64,000 nt of DNA from an uncultured Armatimonadota bacterium (lineage in GTDB: Bacteria > Armatimonadota > Armatimonadia > Armatimonadales > Armatimonadaceae): NCBI GenBank assembly GCA_903910385.1, contig CAIVZM010000028.1, positions 37,081-101,080 of the forward strand, read 5' to 3'. Below are positions 17,206 to 25,442 of the stretch, one piece after another. The notes beneath the pieces were generated by a model that was given only the letters and a program-made list of their open reading frames with translations, did not search any database and was not told the origin of the DNA. Each line of letters begins with the position of its first letter. The stretch's first letter is position 1. Position numbers and translations under genes: made by a program.

Positions 17206-18009
17206 TTATAAATCTCGTAAGTCCTCAATGATCCGACCCGGTCTGAGGTCGCCTTCCGCCGATTCGGCGCGGGCGCGAGTGGTGACGCCGGTAAGTACGA
17301 GGACACTGGGGACGCCGACACGATTCCCGCACAGAATATCCGTGTCAAGGCGATCACCAATCATGACCGCTTCCTCAGGGGTGGCGTTTGCCATGCGAAG
17401 GATCGTCTCGAGTCCGAGCGGTTCGGGCTTTCCCACTACAATAGGAGTGATATCGGTACATGCCTGCAACGCTGCGACCATGGTTCCGGCTCCGGGGGAG
17501 ACACGGCCATTTTCGATAGGATACTGACCATCGCGGTTAGTGGCCACAAACATCGCGCCGCGTAAAATCGCCTGCTGTGCGCAGAAAAGCGAGTGGTAGT
17601 TAAAATTTCGATCCAGACCTACCACCACGAAATCTATTCCGCTCGGTTCTGCGGGAAGTTCCTCGGGACGTTTCACAAGGACGCCAACGCGACTCAATTC
17701 CTCGGAAATTCCCGGCCCACCCACCGCCAGCGCCGTTTTACCTTCAGCGCCGTGTTCCGCTACCAGATAAGCGGCGGAAGCGGATGCCGAGGTCACGATT
17801 TCCGCCTCCGTGCAGGGCATATTCAGACGGGTGAGTTTTTCGGCGTACACTCGGCGTGGCTGGGTCGAGTTATTGGTGAGAAAGTAGAGTAAGGGAGTAC
17901 TCTCCTGCGCTCGCAGACGCGCTAACGTATCCGCCGCCCCATCCACCGCTTCTTCGCCTCGGTAGAGGACGCCGTCCAGATCGAAAACATAAACACGTGG
18001 CTTGTTCAT
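17206..18009 (-). CDS. HAD-IIA hydrolase, NagD/4-nitrophenylphosphatase-like
   Basis: The 267-residue protein opens with 'YVFDLDGVLYRGEEAV' (motif I), has 'YFLTNNSTQPRRVYAEKL' (motif II, the typical TNN of the IIA group), Lys in 'VVGKPEPLG', and 'VMIGDRLDTDILCGNRVG' (motif IV). Members dephosphorylate sugar phosphates, phosphoglycolate or nucleotides. A TAAACT box ends 8 bases before the ATG with no ribosome-binding site, suggesting a leaderless start. Confidence 0.9.
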   Translation of the reverse strand: MNKPRVYVFDLDGVLYRGEEAVDGAADTLARLRAQESTPLLYFLTNNSTQPRRVYAEKLTRLNMPCTEAEIVTSASASAAYLVAEHGAEGKTALAVGGPGISEELSRVGVLVKRPEELPAEPSGIDFVVVGLDRNFNYHSLFCAQQAILRGAMFVATNRDGQYPIENGRVSPGAGTMVAALQACTDITPIVVGKPEPLGLETILRMANATPEEAVMIGDRLDTDILCGNRVGVPSVLVLTGVTTRARAESAEGDLRPGRIIEDLRDL

Positions 18010-18017
18010 TATGGGGC

Positions 18018-18023
18018 AGTTTA
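18018..18023 (-). promoter_or_regulatory. -10 box TAAACT, possible leaderless promoter
   Basis: On the minus strand TAAACT ends 8 bases before the ATG of the NagD-like gene. It matches TANNNT only loosely to the consensus, so confidence is modest. Confidence 0.4.
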
Positions 18024-18086
18024 ACCTTCCGATAGGCGAACGTCAAGGCGAAGGGTGAGGTATTGAGGCGGTCAGAAGTGCGAGTT

Positions 18087-18374
18087 CTAAGGTTTGCGTG
18101 GCGTCGTTCCTCGTCGTGTCGCCCATGGAAGCGATTCGGCGTCCATCCGCAATGTTCGGGACGGAGGCAGAGGAACAGTCTCAGAAGCGACGCTTTCCCG
18201 CTCCGGCGGCGGTGAAGCGGCGCCATGCAATTCGAGCGTCGCCTGTGCGACCATTGTCGCAAAAGTGGCGTAGCAGGCGGCGCAACCCATACGACCGGTA
18301 TCACGCAACTGACTTGCTGTCCAGCCACAAACGGGACACACGGAGTCGTTTATAGCAATCGGGGGAGTTTCCAT
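18087..18374 (-). CDS. Small McsA-like zinc-binding protein
   Basis: The 95-residue protein has 'CPVCGWTASQLRDTGRMGC' followed by 'AACYATF', a CxxC-x15-CxxC arrangement very close to the zinc modules of McsA, the activator of arginine kinase McsB and adaptor of ClpCP. The C-terminal half is Pro/Ser/Arg-rich and without recognisable domain, and the UvrB/UvrC motif of true McsA is missing. No McsB or ClpC gene lies nearby. It could be a stand-alone zinc adaptor; its function is not established. Confidence 0.6.
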   Translation of the reverse strand: METPPIAINDSVCPVCGWTASQLRDTGRMGCAACYATFATMVAQATLELHGAASPPPERESVASETVPLPPSRTLRMDAESLPWATRRGTTPRKP

Positions 18375-18529
18375 AGCGTGTAGATGAACTGTTCGTGAGA
18401 AGCGTTTCCCGGAAAGGGAGTCGCTATCCTGTCACGCTTCCACTATAACACAACCCGAACGCTCGCGACAATCGTCATCAACACAGACCTCGATAACAGA
18501 TTTCGGAATGAATACAGGAGTATGGAGAG

Positions 18530-18551
18530 CGAAATGGACTCGTCCATTTCG
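18530..18551. promoter_or_regulatory. Perfect 9-bp inverted repeat, possible operator
   Basis: CGAAATGGA and TCCATTTCG are perfect inverse copies separated by 4 bases. The repeat lies about 25 bp upstream of a TGA-TAGAAT extended -10 box at 18573-18581, a position suitable for a regulator binding site. It has no T-run, so it is not a terminator. No regulator gene is next to it. Confidence 0.4.
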
Positions 18552-18572
18552 TCCCCTTCGTCTTTGTCGGCG

Positions 18573-18715
18573 TGATAGAATATAAGTTAGGATTTTTAGG
18601 TCACTTTAGTAGGAGCTGTCTTTCGCTGTGCTGGACGCTCCCACATAAGTTTCGTTTTTCCGGCGGGAATTCGAGCGGATAAGGGTCACGAGCAAGTCGT
18701 TACGTGGCTTTTTTT
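18573..18715 (+). ncRNA. Candidate small RNA or leader with its own promoter and terminator
   Basis: An extended -10 (TG-A-TAGAAT, 18573-18581, overlapping TATAAG at 18581-18586) would start a transcript near 18590. It contains a hairpin built on 'aggagc...gctcc' (about 18610-18648). It ends in a stem of about 10 bp with G-U pairs (18681-18690 with 18703-18712, 12-base loop) and seven T at 18709-18715. No convincing protein lies within it. It may be an independent RNA of about 125 bases or a terminating leader of the zinc-ribbon gene at 18819. No known family was recognised. Confidence 0.4.
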
Positions 18716-18818
18716 GTCTCTGTTTTGAACCGCATTTACCTTTGGGCGCATCGCTGGAATCTGTTTTCGGCGGCGCTTTTGGCGTGAAGTCAGGGATATT
18801 GAGAGGGGAATTTAACAT

Positions 18819-19064
18819 ATGCAGGCAAAAATCGTCGGCGGCGGCGGCCGTCGTGAAATCGAAGTAATCTGTCCCGAGTGCAACCATCCGTCCCTGTTGC
18901 CCCCTTCGGCGGTTGTCCGAAACCAGTTTTTCTGTTCCCGGTGCGGTACGGCGTTAGATTTGTCCCAGTTATTTCGTAATCTGGCGATGGGCGCTCCCGC
19001 ACAGACGAGCGGTCGCGATCAAAGTGGCCCCCGCTATAAATCGGCGCGTAAGGGACGACGTTAG
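18819..19064 (+). CDS. Small zinc-ribbon protein
   Basis: The 81-residue protein has 'VICPECNHPSLLPPSAV' and 'FFCSRCGTALDLSQL', a CxxC-x17-CxxC zinc ribbon of the kind found in small nucleic-acid-binding or MJ0042-like proteins. The tail is rich in Arg, Lys, Gly and Ser, consistent with nucleic-acid contact. GAGGGGAA lies about 8 bases before the ATG. A strong terminator follows at 19117. The specific function is not known. Confidence 0.75.
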   Translation: MQAKIVGGGGRREIEVICPECNHPSLLPPSAVVRNQFFCSRCGTALDLSQLFRNLAMGAPAQTSGRDQSGPRYKSARKGRR

Positions 19065-19116
19065 GATATCGGTTAAAAGCGGTTCCCGGCGAGGGGATTC
19101 CGGCTTTGCGGTGATG

Positions 19117-19160
19117 AAAGGCGGGGCGTCTGTTCGTTTGGAACAGATGCCCCGCCTTTT
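19117..19160 (+). terminator. Rho-independent terminator after the zinc-ribbon gene
   Basis: A 19-bp stem (19117-19135 with 19141-19159) with one G-T wobble and a 5-base loop ends in TTTT. It sits 53 bases after the zinc-ribbon stop and just before the ribosome-binding site of the next gene. Confidence 0.92.
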
Positions 19161-19187
19161 GGGTATAACGCAAAAGGAGAAATGTGA

Positions 19188-19415
19188 ATGCAGATGGATG
19201 AAACGCGAAAGCGACAGTTAATAGCCGGAATTGTGCTCGGTGCGGTGACGGTAGGCGTAGTTGTTTTGCTGAAGAATACGCCGCGTGAAAAATGGGGCGA
19301 TACCTTTGGGAAGATTGCCAAAGATGCGCTTGGTCTTGCCAAAATGCGTTATGGCAACAATGAATTGATGCGTCTCGCTGAGCGCACCGTCAATAAAGTA
19401 ATTGAAAGCGCTTGA
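19188..19415 (+). CDS. Small single-pass membrane protein
   Basis: The 75-residue protein has one hydrophobic helix (about 10-28, 'LIAGIVLGAVTVGVVVLL') followed by a charged amphipathic segment ('GKIAKDALGLAKMRYG', 'RLAERTVNKVIESA'). It looks like an inner-membrane protein with a cytoplasmic or periplasmic helical tail. AAGGAG stands 8 bases before the ATG at 19188. A hairpin without T-run (19431-19460) follows. I do not recognise the family. Confidence 0.72.
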   Translation: MQMDETRKRQLIAGIVLGAVTVGVVVLLKNTPREKWGDTFGKIAKDALGLAKMRYGNNELMRLAERTVNKVIESA

Positions 19416-19463
19416 GAAGCAGGAAGTGTAACCGGGAAGCATCTGATAAGATTTCCCGGTCAC

Positions 19464-19496
19464 GCTCCTGACAGTATAAGCTCCTGACAGTATAAG
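19464..19496 (+). promoter_or_regulatory. Tandem 16-bp duplication forming the tpiA promoter
   Basis: The 16-bp unit GCTCCTGACAGTATAA occurs twice head to tail (19464-19479, 19480-19495). CTGACA of the first copy (19468-19473) and TATAAG at the second copy (19491-19496) are exactly 17 bp apart, a standard sigma-70-type spacing. A single copy would have no -35 at that distance. The tpiA ATG at 19530 follows about 33 bp after the -10. Confidence 0.7.
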
Positions 19497-19529
19497 ATGC
19501 TCAAGCGGAGCAGGGAGGATGGTAATAAT

Positions 19530-20351
19530 ATGGCGCGAAAGCCCCTGATTGCGGGCAATTGGAAGATGAACAAAGGAACGGTGGCGGAAGCGGAGTCACT
19601 CGTCAGTGATTTACTGAAAGCGCTACCGCAAACGGATGGTGTCGCTGCGGTAGACATCGCGATTTGCGTTCCTTTTACAGTCCTGCATACGGTGAATGCC
19701 GCTCTTGGCGGAGCATCACGTATTGCGCTCGGAGCGCAGGATGTATTCTGGAAGTCCGCCGGAGCCTACACCGGACGAATTTCCGCTCCGTTTCTGGCGG
19801 ATGCTGGCGTAACCTATGTACTGGTCGGGCATTCCGAGACGCGTGGACGGTTCGGCGTTCCGGAACCGGACTTCAATGAAGCGATTCTACGCCACTTCGG
19901 CGATACCGATGCCGTCGTCAACCGAAAAATCCATGCGGCGCTTGATGCTGGCCTTATTCCGGTCGTTTGTGTGGGAGAAACTCTGACGGAACGAGAATCC
20001 GGAAGCGCTGAAGCGGTAGTGCGTTTACAGGTCGAAGAGTCTCTGACACGCGTCTCCGCTGAACAGGTTGCCGGTCTGGTATTCGCTTACGAACCGGTGT
20101 GGGCGATTGGCACGGGTAAAACGTGTAGCGGAGAAGAGGCGGATCGTATTTGCGGCGTCATTCGCTCGACGATCCATGCTCTGTATTCGCCGGAAGTGGC
20201 GGAGGCCGTTCGTATTCAATACGGCGGTTCCATGAAGCCGGACAATGCTGCTGACCTTCTGTCCTATCCGAATATCGATGGCGGCCTGATCGGTGGCGCG
20301 AGCCTCAAGGCGGCGGACTTCGCCGCTATTGTCGCCGCCGCTCACCACTGA
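19530..20351 (+). CDS. tpiA: Triose-phosphate isomerase
   Basis: The 273-residue TIM barrel has '[14 protein letters not shown]' (Asn and catalytic Lys), '[11 protein letters not shown]' (catalytic His), '[14 protein letters not shown]' (catalytic Glu) and the phosphate-binding '[12 protein letters not shown]' and 'GGLIGGASL'. It interconverts dihydroxyacetone phosphate and glyceraldehyde 3-phosphate in glycolysis. ATG 19530 was chosen because AGGGAGGA lies 10 bases upstream; the upstream ATG at 19497 touches the -10 box. There are a few extra residues around '[20 protein letters not shown]', slightly longer than the usual family loop. Confidence 0.97.
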   Translation: MARKPLIAGNWKMNKGTVAEAESLVSDLLKALPQTDGVAAVDIAICVPFTVLHTVNAALGGASRIALGAQDVFWKSAGAYTGRISAPFLADAGVTYVLVGHSETRGRFGVPEPDFNEAILRHFGDTDAVVNRKIHAALDAGLIPVVCVGETLTERESGSAEAVVRLQVEESLTRVSAEQVAGLVFAYEPVWAIGTGKTCSGEEADRICGVIRSTIHALYSPEVAEAVRIQYGGSMKPDNAADLLSYPNIDGGLIGGASLKAADFAAIVAAAHH

Positions 20352-20434
20352 CCCCGAATGTCTCCGTGAGTCTGCCTGCCGTGAAAGTTCTTCCGGTCAG
20401 GCAGGCGCACGAAGATATGTCGGCGCTCGCCTAC

Positions 20435-21289
20435 TCAATTCGCGCCGATAGACTTCGGCTTCATATCCGGGGAAAGGTTATCTCCGTTCGGACGTGGAAT
20501 ATTGCCCCAGTAGCCATCCGGGTCTGTTCCCCGACAGAGTATGGATTGTTTCGTCCAGGCGTCATTGATTGAGCGGACGGAAGTCGGGCAGTACCGGGCG
20601 GTCAGGCCGCAACGGCGTCGGTCTGACAGATTCGGGTCTGATCCGTGAACCAGCATATCCGCATGCAGACTGATCTGCCCCGCCTTCAAAACATCGTAAA
20701 CCGGGGCGGGATAGGCGCTGATTTCCTCGATGGACTGTCCTAAAACCGTATTTTCCCCGGCGGGCTTCCATTCGATGTGCCCGACATTATGCGTCTGCGG
20801 AATGAACTTCATTGCGGAGTTTTCCTGATCCGCATCGTCAATCGCCAGCCAGACAGTCACGGTGCGGGAAGGGGTAAAAGGCCAGTAGGAGGCATCCTGA
20901 TGCCAGGGGACGCGCTTGATGTCATGCGGTTGCTTGCAAAAGAAGTGACTTCCCCACACGACAAAATCCGGCCCCAGAATATCCTCGACATAATCCAGAA
21001 TCTTCGGATGCGTAATCAGGTCGTAGATGCCCTCGCAACAAATGTGGTATCCGTTGATGGCGTAATTCCCGTCCCGACCGTCTTTAAGGCGGCTCATTTC
21101 GTCCAGGAGATGGTCGAAATACGCCCGCCATCGGTCCGCTTCCGATTTGTCGAACAGTTCGAGGGGCATAATGTAGCCCTCACGGTTATAATAGTCGATC
21201 TGATCCGGCGTCAGGATTTTGGGGTTCGGATTATGTGTAGGGGCGAACGATAAATCGCGTCCATCGTCTTTGATATGATTGGCAGGCAT
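20435..21289 (-). CDS. Phytanoyl-CoA dioxygenase (PhyH) family protein
   Basis: The 284-residue Fe(II)/2-oxoglutarate oxygenase has the iron ligands as 'PWHQDASYW' (His-x-Asp) and a distal His in 'DMLVHGSDPN', followed by 'RRRCGLTARY' with the Arg that binds 2-oxoglutarate. 'EGYIMPLELFD' near the N-terminus is the usual PhyH opening. Bacterial PhyH proteins hydroxylate varied small substrates (natural products, ectoine, phosphonates), so the substrate is open. ATG 21289 was preferred over TTG 21295 since TATAAT ends 6 bases before it. It lies 7 bases after the stop of a second PhyH gene. Confidence 0.88.
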   Translation of the reverse strand: MPANHIKDDGRDLSFAPTHNPNPKILTPDQIDYYNREGYIMPLELFDKSEADRWRAYFDHLLDEMSRLKDGRDGNYAINGYHICCEGIYDLITHPKILDYVEDILGPDFVVWGSHFFCKQPHDIKRVPWHQDASYWPFTPSRTVTVWLAIDDADQENSAMKFIPQTHNVGHIEWKPAGENTVLGQSIEEISAYPAPVYDVLKAGQISLHADMLVHGSDPNLSDRRRCGLTARYCPTSVRSINDAWTKQSILCRGTDPDGYWGNIPRPNGDNLSPDMKPKSIGAN

Positions 21290-21295
21290 GACCAA

Positions 21296-21301
21296 ATTAT
21301 A
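21296..21301 (-). promoter_or_regulatory. -10 box TATAAT, leaderless promoter inside the preceding gene's end
   Basis: On the minus strand TATAAT overlaps the stop codon region of the upstream PhyH gene and ends 6 bases before the ATG at 21289. The downstream gene could thus be transcribed independently of its neighbour. Confidence 0.6.
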
Positions 21302-22058
21302 CCTGCGAATCCGGTAATATTGAAGTTATTAGCGATGATTTGGTCGCCCATTGGACTCCTTCCGGCAAAGGGTGCGCGGCGTATTCCAGGTGGACGATGC
21401 GGCGTTGACGGGTATCAGCCTCGTGTGAGGCGGAGGAGGCATGCAAAAGCAAAGGGCGCATCAGCAGAATATCGCCCCGTGTCGCGCATACGGTGACGGG
21501 AGAATGGGACTGTCGCCATCGATCCGTTTCGGTATCCGTTAACCGCCCGTGTGCATGAGAACCGGGGATTACCTGAAGCGCCCCGTTGTCCGCATCGCAG
21601 TCGTCAAGATGGATTCGGACGGTCAGCATTCGTTCCAACACTTCGATAGGAGGCAGGGTATGCCAGACGCCGTCCTTCCGTGACCATGCACGATATCCTA
21701 TCGCATCCTCGCGCTTTTCCCGTGTCGGAATCATGAGGTCTTGATGCCAGGGAACCAGCCAATTCGCGCCCGGCGGTTTGTCGAAGAAAATGCCGCGTAC
21801 CGGAAAGGAATTCGCGCCCAGTAGTTCGTCAATCAATCTGCACAGAAGCGGCGATACTGCGATTTCCGCGACTGTCGGAATCTCCAGTATATTTCGCATC
21901 GCGAACAATCCGCCTCCCCGTTGCCGATTCCGAAGCGAAGGGGAATCTGTACGGGCTGTACGAATCGAATTCGCAAGGGCGTCCAGTATCTTTTCATCAA
22001 AGGGACCGGGAATTACTGCGAATCCGTTCGAGTCCAATCTGTTCGCAAGTTCTGTCAT
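21297..22058 (-). CDS. Phytanoyl-CoA dioxygenase (PhyH) family protein
   Basis: The 253-residue protein opens with 'SNGFAVIPGPFDEKIL', has the His-x-Asp iron site in 'LVPWHQDLMIP', the core 'NGALQVIPGSHAHGRL', and a distal His and Arg in 'RPLLLHASSAS' and 'RQRRIVHLEY'. It differs clearly from its neighbour at 20435, so this pair is not a recent duplicate. Together they may act on one pathway, which cannot be named from sequence. A TACACT box ends 7 bases before the ATG with no ribosome-binding site. Confidence 0.88.
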   Translation of the reverse strand: MTELANRLDSNGFAVIPGPFDEKILDALANSIRTARTDSPSLRNRQRGGGLFAMRNILEIPTVAEIAVSPLLCRLIDELLGANSFPVRGIFFDKPPGANWLVPWHQDLMIPTREKREDAIGYRAWSRKDGVWHTLPPIEVLERMLTVRIHLDDCDADNGALQVIPGSHAHGRLTDTETDRWRQSHSPVTVCATRGDILLMRPLLLHASSASHEADTRQRRIVHLEYAAHPLPEGVQWATKSSLITSILPDSQV

Positions 22059-22065
22059 TTTGAAT

Positions 22066-22071
22066 AGTGTA
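22066..22071 (-). promoter_or_regulatory. -10 box TACACT, possible leaderless promoter
   Basis: On the minus strand TACACT lies 7 bases before the ATG at 22058, and the 7 bases hold no Shine-Dalgarno sequence. Confidence 0.5.
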
Positions 22072-22161
22072 CCGCGATGAAATGCACCGTAATTTAGAGG
22101 TTTTGCGTTATAATTGCCCTATACCACTGCTTCCGAAAATCGGATTGTGAGAAATACCTTT

Positions 22162-23970
22162 ATGGAAACGAAAACGACTCTTCCCGCCCGTACAGATATC
22201 GCTGAGGCGTATCAGTGGAATGCGACCAGTGTCTTTGAATCACGCGAACGATGGGAGACGGCGGTAGAGAAATTGCTCGCCGATATCCCGAAGATTGAAG
22301 CGTTCAAAGGGCAGTTGGGCGAAGGCGCGAACGTGCTGGCAGATGCCGTTGATACATGGCAGGAGCTTCTGTCGCAGTTCGGTAAGATTCGGGTCTATGC
22401 CGGAATGGCGTCCAGCGTCGATACCGGTGATGCGGCGGCGCTGGCGATGCGCGGTCGAGCGATGAGCGTCGCCGGACGATTGCTCTCCGCCGGCGCGTTC
22501 CTTGATCCCGAATTGATCGCTTTAGGTCAGGAAAAGGTTGATTCATGGATCGCGCAAGAACCGCGTCTTTCCTATTTGAAGCAATATGCGGACAATCTTT
22601 TCCGATTACAGCAGCATGTCCGTTCCGCCGAGGTTGAGGCGATTCTGGGCATGGCGTCCGAACCGCTCGGCGCGATCTCCGGCATCTACGGGCAGTTGAC
22701 CGACAGTGATATGGAGTTTCCCGCCGCAAAAATGGAATCGGACGATGATTTCGTTATCGCGCAGAGTACGATGGAGTCCACCAAGCATAGCGCAGATCGC
22801 GAACTGCGACGAACTGCCTATGAATCCTATACCGGCGAATATCTGGCGCACAAGAATGTCCTGGCGGCGAATCTGGCGGCGTCCTACAAAGCCGATGTCT
22901 TTCTGGCGCGGGCGCGAAACTACCCCACCGCGCTCGAAGCATCGCTATTCCGTAATAATGTCCCTCGCGCCGTCTATGACGCCCTGATCAACACCTTCCA
23001 GAAGAATCTTCCGACCTGGCACAAGTACTGGGGCGTTCGTCGGAAAGCGCTTGGCGTTGAGCATCTGCACCCGTATGATATATGGGCGCCGCTGACCGAC
23101 AAAAAGCCGAAAGTCCCTTACACGCAGGCAGTGGAATGGATCGCCGAGGGCATGGCTCCGTTGGGCGAGGAGTATGTCTCCGTCCTGCGGTGCGGCTGTG
23201 GCGAACACCGCTGGGTAGATGTCTATCCGAATCAGGGCAAAGCGCAGGGCGCGTTTTCATCCGGGGCGAAGGGGACACATCCCTTCATCATGATGAGTTA
23301 CAGTGATGACCTCGAAAGCATGAGTACGCTGGCGCACGAACTGGGTCACTCCATGCACTCCTATAAAACGCGAGGAACGCAACCGACGATTTACGCCAAC
23401 TATTCGATGTTCGTCGCGGAAACGGCTTCCAACTTCAATCAGGCGCTGGTGCGGGCGCATCTGTTCCAGACCAATCCAGACAGGGACTTCCAGATTTCGC
23501 TGATTGAGGAAGCGATGAGCAACTTCCATCGCTACTTCTTCATCATGCCCACTCTCGCCCGGTTTGAACTGGAAATGCATACCCGTGTCGAACAGGGCAA
23601 GACGCCGACCGCCGCCGATATGATTTCCCTTTGCGCCGACCTCTTCGCCGAAGCCTACGGGCCGGAAATGACCACCGAGCGGGAACGTGAAGGAATCACC
23701 TGGGCTACATTCCCGCACCTGTATATGAACTACTATGTGTTCAACTATGCGACAGGAATTTCCGCCGCCCACGCTATCGCACGGCGCGTTCTGGACGGCG
23801 TTCCGGGCGCAGTCGAATCGTACCTGCAAGCCCTGACCGTCGGCAATTCTGTCTACCCGGTCGAGACGCTGCAAATCGCTGGAATCGACATGACCACTCC
23901 GGAACCGGTCGAACAGACCTTCGCCCTTCTTGCGGAACTGGTAGACCGTCTGGAAACATTAACCACCTGA
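22162..23970 (+). CDS. pepF: Oligoendopeptidase F (M3 family)
   Basis: The 602-residue cytoplasmic metallopeptidase carries the zinc motif 'STLAHELGHSMHSYK' (HExxH) and the downstream Glu region 'VAETASNFNQAL', both typical of M3B. It cleaves short oligopeptides left by proteasome-like proteases or imported peptides. The ATG at 22162 is taken as start. An upstream in-frame TTG at 22114 overlaps a TATAAT box (22109-22114) and is therefore unlikely, but GTG 22147 is possible. A 41-residue gene starts 24 bases after its stop. Confidence 0.93.
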   Translation: METKTTLPARTDIAEAYQWNATSVFESRERWETAVEKLLADIPKIEAFKGQLGEGANVLADAVDTWQELLSQFGKIRVYAGMASSVDTGDAAALAMRGRAMSVAGRLLSAGAFLDPELIALGQEKVDSWIAQEPRLSYLKQYADNLFRLQQHVRSAEVEAILGMASEPLGAISGIYGQLTDSDMEFPAAKMESDDDFVIAQSTMESTKHSADRELRRTAYESYTGEYLAHKNVLAANLAASYKADVFLARARNYPTALEASLFRNNVPRAVYDALINTFQKNLPTWHKYWGVRRKALGVEHLHPYDIWAPLTDKKPKVPYTQAVEWIAEGMAPLGEEYVSVLRCGCGEHRWVDVYPNQGKAQGAFSSGAKGTHPFIMMSYSDDLESMSTLAHELGHSMHSYKTRGTQPTIYANYSMFVAETASNFNQALVRAHLFQTNPDRDFQISLIEEAMSNFHRYFFIMPTLARFELEMHTRVEQGKTPTAADMISLCADLFAEAYGPEMTTEREREGITWATFPHLYMNYYVFNYATGISAAHAIARRVLDGVPGAVESYLQALTVGNSVYPVETLQIAGIDMTTPEPVEQTFALLAELVDRLETLTT

Positions 23971-23994
23971 CAAAAAGAAGGTGAGTCTCTGACG

Positions 23995-24120
23995 ATGACG
24001 GAAGTGGATGAGGAGAAACGATACAGTTTTGTGATTGGACCGATGCGTTCGGGGAGTGAGAACCCGGATGACTCGAATGCCCAGTCCCGTAATCTTGCTA
24101 AATCGGTAACGATGGAATAA
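23995..24120 (+). CDS. Putative 41-residue protein between pepF and the fluoride channel gene
   Basis: An ATG at 23995 preceded by AAGGTGAG (about 9 bases upstream) opens 41 codons ending in TAA at 24118-24120. The product is acidic at the start ('MTEVDEEKRYSFVIGPM') and polar later ('SENPDDSNAQSRN'). Spacing to pepF (24 bases) and to the next gene (8 bases) fits an operon. I recognise no family. It could be a small protein or only a spurious frame; the ribosome-binding site argues for translation. Confidence 0.45.
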   Translation: MTEVDEEKRYSFVIGPMRSGSENPDDSNAQSRNLAKSVTME

Positions 24121-24128
24121 ACGTAAAG

Positions 24129-24527
24129 TTGAGAGAAGCCCTACAGAAGATTTTGATTGTCGGAGCAGGTGGGTTCGTCGGGGCGAACGCCCGATACTGG
24201 TTCGGTATGTGGGCGGTGCAGCGATTTGGCAACGCTTTTCCCTGGGCGACATTCCTGATCAATATCAGCGGGTCGTTTCTACTGGGATTCTTGATTATGT
24301 TTCTGATGGCGAGGGCGCCATCGGCGGAAATGCAGAACTTGCGTCTATTGCTGGCGGTTGGGTTTCTGGGCGCTTATACCACCTTCTCGACTTTTGAATA
24401 TGAAACGCTTGCCCTGACGCAATCAGGCAATATCGGTCGCGCGTTCCTGAATGCGCTCGGTTCGCTGATTGCGGGGTTTATTGCCGTTTATCTGGGTGAG
24501 GTTGCCGCAAAAGGGGCGCTCCGTTAA
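24129..24527 (+). CDS. crcB: Fluoride ion channel Fluc/CrcB
   Basis: The 132-residue protein has four hydrophobic helices and the family motifs 'ILIVGAGGFVGANARYW', 'LINISGSFLLGFL' and 'GFLGAYTTFSTFEYE', which line the fluoride pore and the central sodium site. It forms an antiparallel dimer in the inner membrane and exports toxic fluoride. The start is TTG at 24129. No fluoride riboswitch was recognised upstream, where the 41-residue frame lies instead. Confidence 0.94.
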   Translation: MREALQKILIVGAGGFVGANARYWFGMWAVQRFGNAFPWATFLINISGSFLLGFLIMFLMARAPSAEMQNLRLLLAVGFLGAYTTFSTFEYETLALTQSGNIGRAFLNALGSLIAGFIAVYLGEVAAKGALR

Positions 24528-24562
24528 AGGAAACGCCTGTTCGAAACCGGAGATATGTCGAA

Positions 24563-25258
24563 TTGACGCCCTTGAAATCCGAGTTAATCAAACGGCTTGA
24601 CCGCTATCCCCTGACCGAGACCCGTTGCATCATCGCCGGCGCAGAATGGCGGATTACCGAAGTCAAAGACCATAGCGCTCTGCTTGCGGCGACCAAAACG
24701 GATGAGGATCTGCAAAATTTCCCGTATGGTCTGTCGCTCTGGGCATCGGCGGTTGGTCTGGCGAAGCGTCTCGCACGACAACCGGATTCTGTGCGTGGAA
24801 AGCGCGTTTTAGAGATTGGTGCGGGTGTGGGACTGGCGGGGTTGGTAGCGCAATCGCTCGGCGCTCTTGTGACTCAGACCGACTATCAGGTGGATGCCCT
24901 GACGCTGTGTCAGCATAACGCGACAATCAACGGAATCTGCGATATTCAGGTTCGTCCGGGCGATTGGCGTGAATTCCCTGCGGATTTGTTGGGCGCGTTT
25001 GATCTGGTTATCGGTTCGGATGTATTGTATGAGCGATCCCTTCACCTGACGCTGAGCGCATTGTTACCGAAGCTTCTCGCGCCGCAGGGACGGATATTGC
25101 TGGCGGATCCGTTGCGCCCGCAGGCATTCGATTTTATGGCGCTGCGTGAAGTGGAAGGATGGCTTATCGCTATGGAGGCTGTGACGGTTCCCTGGGACGG
25201 CATTCCAAAAGAAATCGGGCTATTTTCTCTCATTCCGCCGGATTCCTCAACGTCATAA
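24563..25258 (+). CDS. Class I SAM-dependent methyltransferase (METTL/ETFB-lysine type)
   Basis: The 231-residue protein has motif I 'GKRVLEIGAGVGLAGLVA', a motif II acid in 'VTQTDYQVDAL', 'FDLVIGSDVLYE' as the post-I/DxxY-like motif, and 'GRILLADPLRP'. This set is typical of the protein-lysine methyltransferase family 16/nicotinamide N-methyltransferase-like group. The substrate is unknown; it could be a protein lysine. The TTG at 24563 has GGAG 10 bases upstream. Confidence 0.83.
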   Translation: MTPLKSELIKRLDRYPLTETRCIIAGAEWRITEVKDHSALLAATKTDEDLQNFPYGLSLWASAVGLAKRLARQPDSVRGKRVLEIGAGVGLAGLVAQSLGALVTQTDYQVDALTLCQHNATINGICDIQVRPGDWREFPADLLGAFDLVIGSDVLYERSLHLTLSALLPKLLAPQGRILLADPLRPQAFDFMALREVEGWLIAMEAVTVPWDGIPKEIGLFSLIPPDSSTS

Positions 25259-25383
25259 GAAGCTCAGAGGTGGAATTTATCCGGAGAAATTCGAGGGGAA
25301 ACGAAAAGTTCATGGAACACTTTACGTATAGGGCTTGTCTGAATAGACGTGATCTCCTTTTCTCTCCACGTGCTGTAGTGGGA

Positions 25384-25418
25384 GCGGCGAGGACAAGTAC
25401 CTCGCCGCCTTTCTTTTG
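25384..25418 (+). terminator. Terminator between convergent methyltransferase and folC
   Basis: A perfect 9-bp GC-rich stem (GCGGCGAGG / CCTCGCCGC, 7-base loop) is followed on the plus strand by CTTTCTTTTG. It ends the methyltransferase transcript and may also serve the convergent folC. The rest of the 184-bp gap shows no gene. Confidence 0.75.
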
Positions 25419-25442
25419 TCTTAGCTTCCTTGCTGATTCCCT

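Noticed and set aside
18606..18887. A 93-codon minus-strand frame over the start of the zinc-ribbon gene
   Set aside because: It overlaps a better-supported plus-strand gene, has Lys/Ser-rich random composition, and runs through the predicted terminator at 18681-18715.
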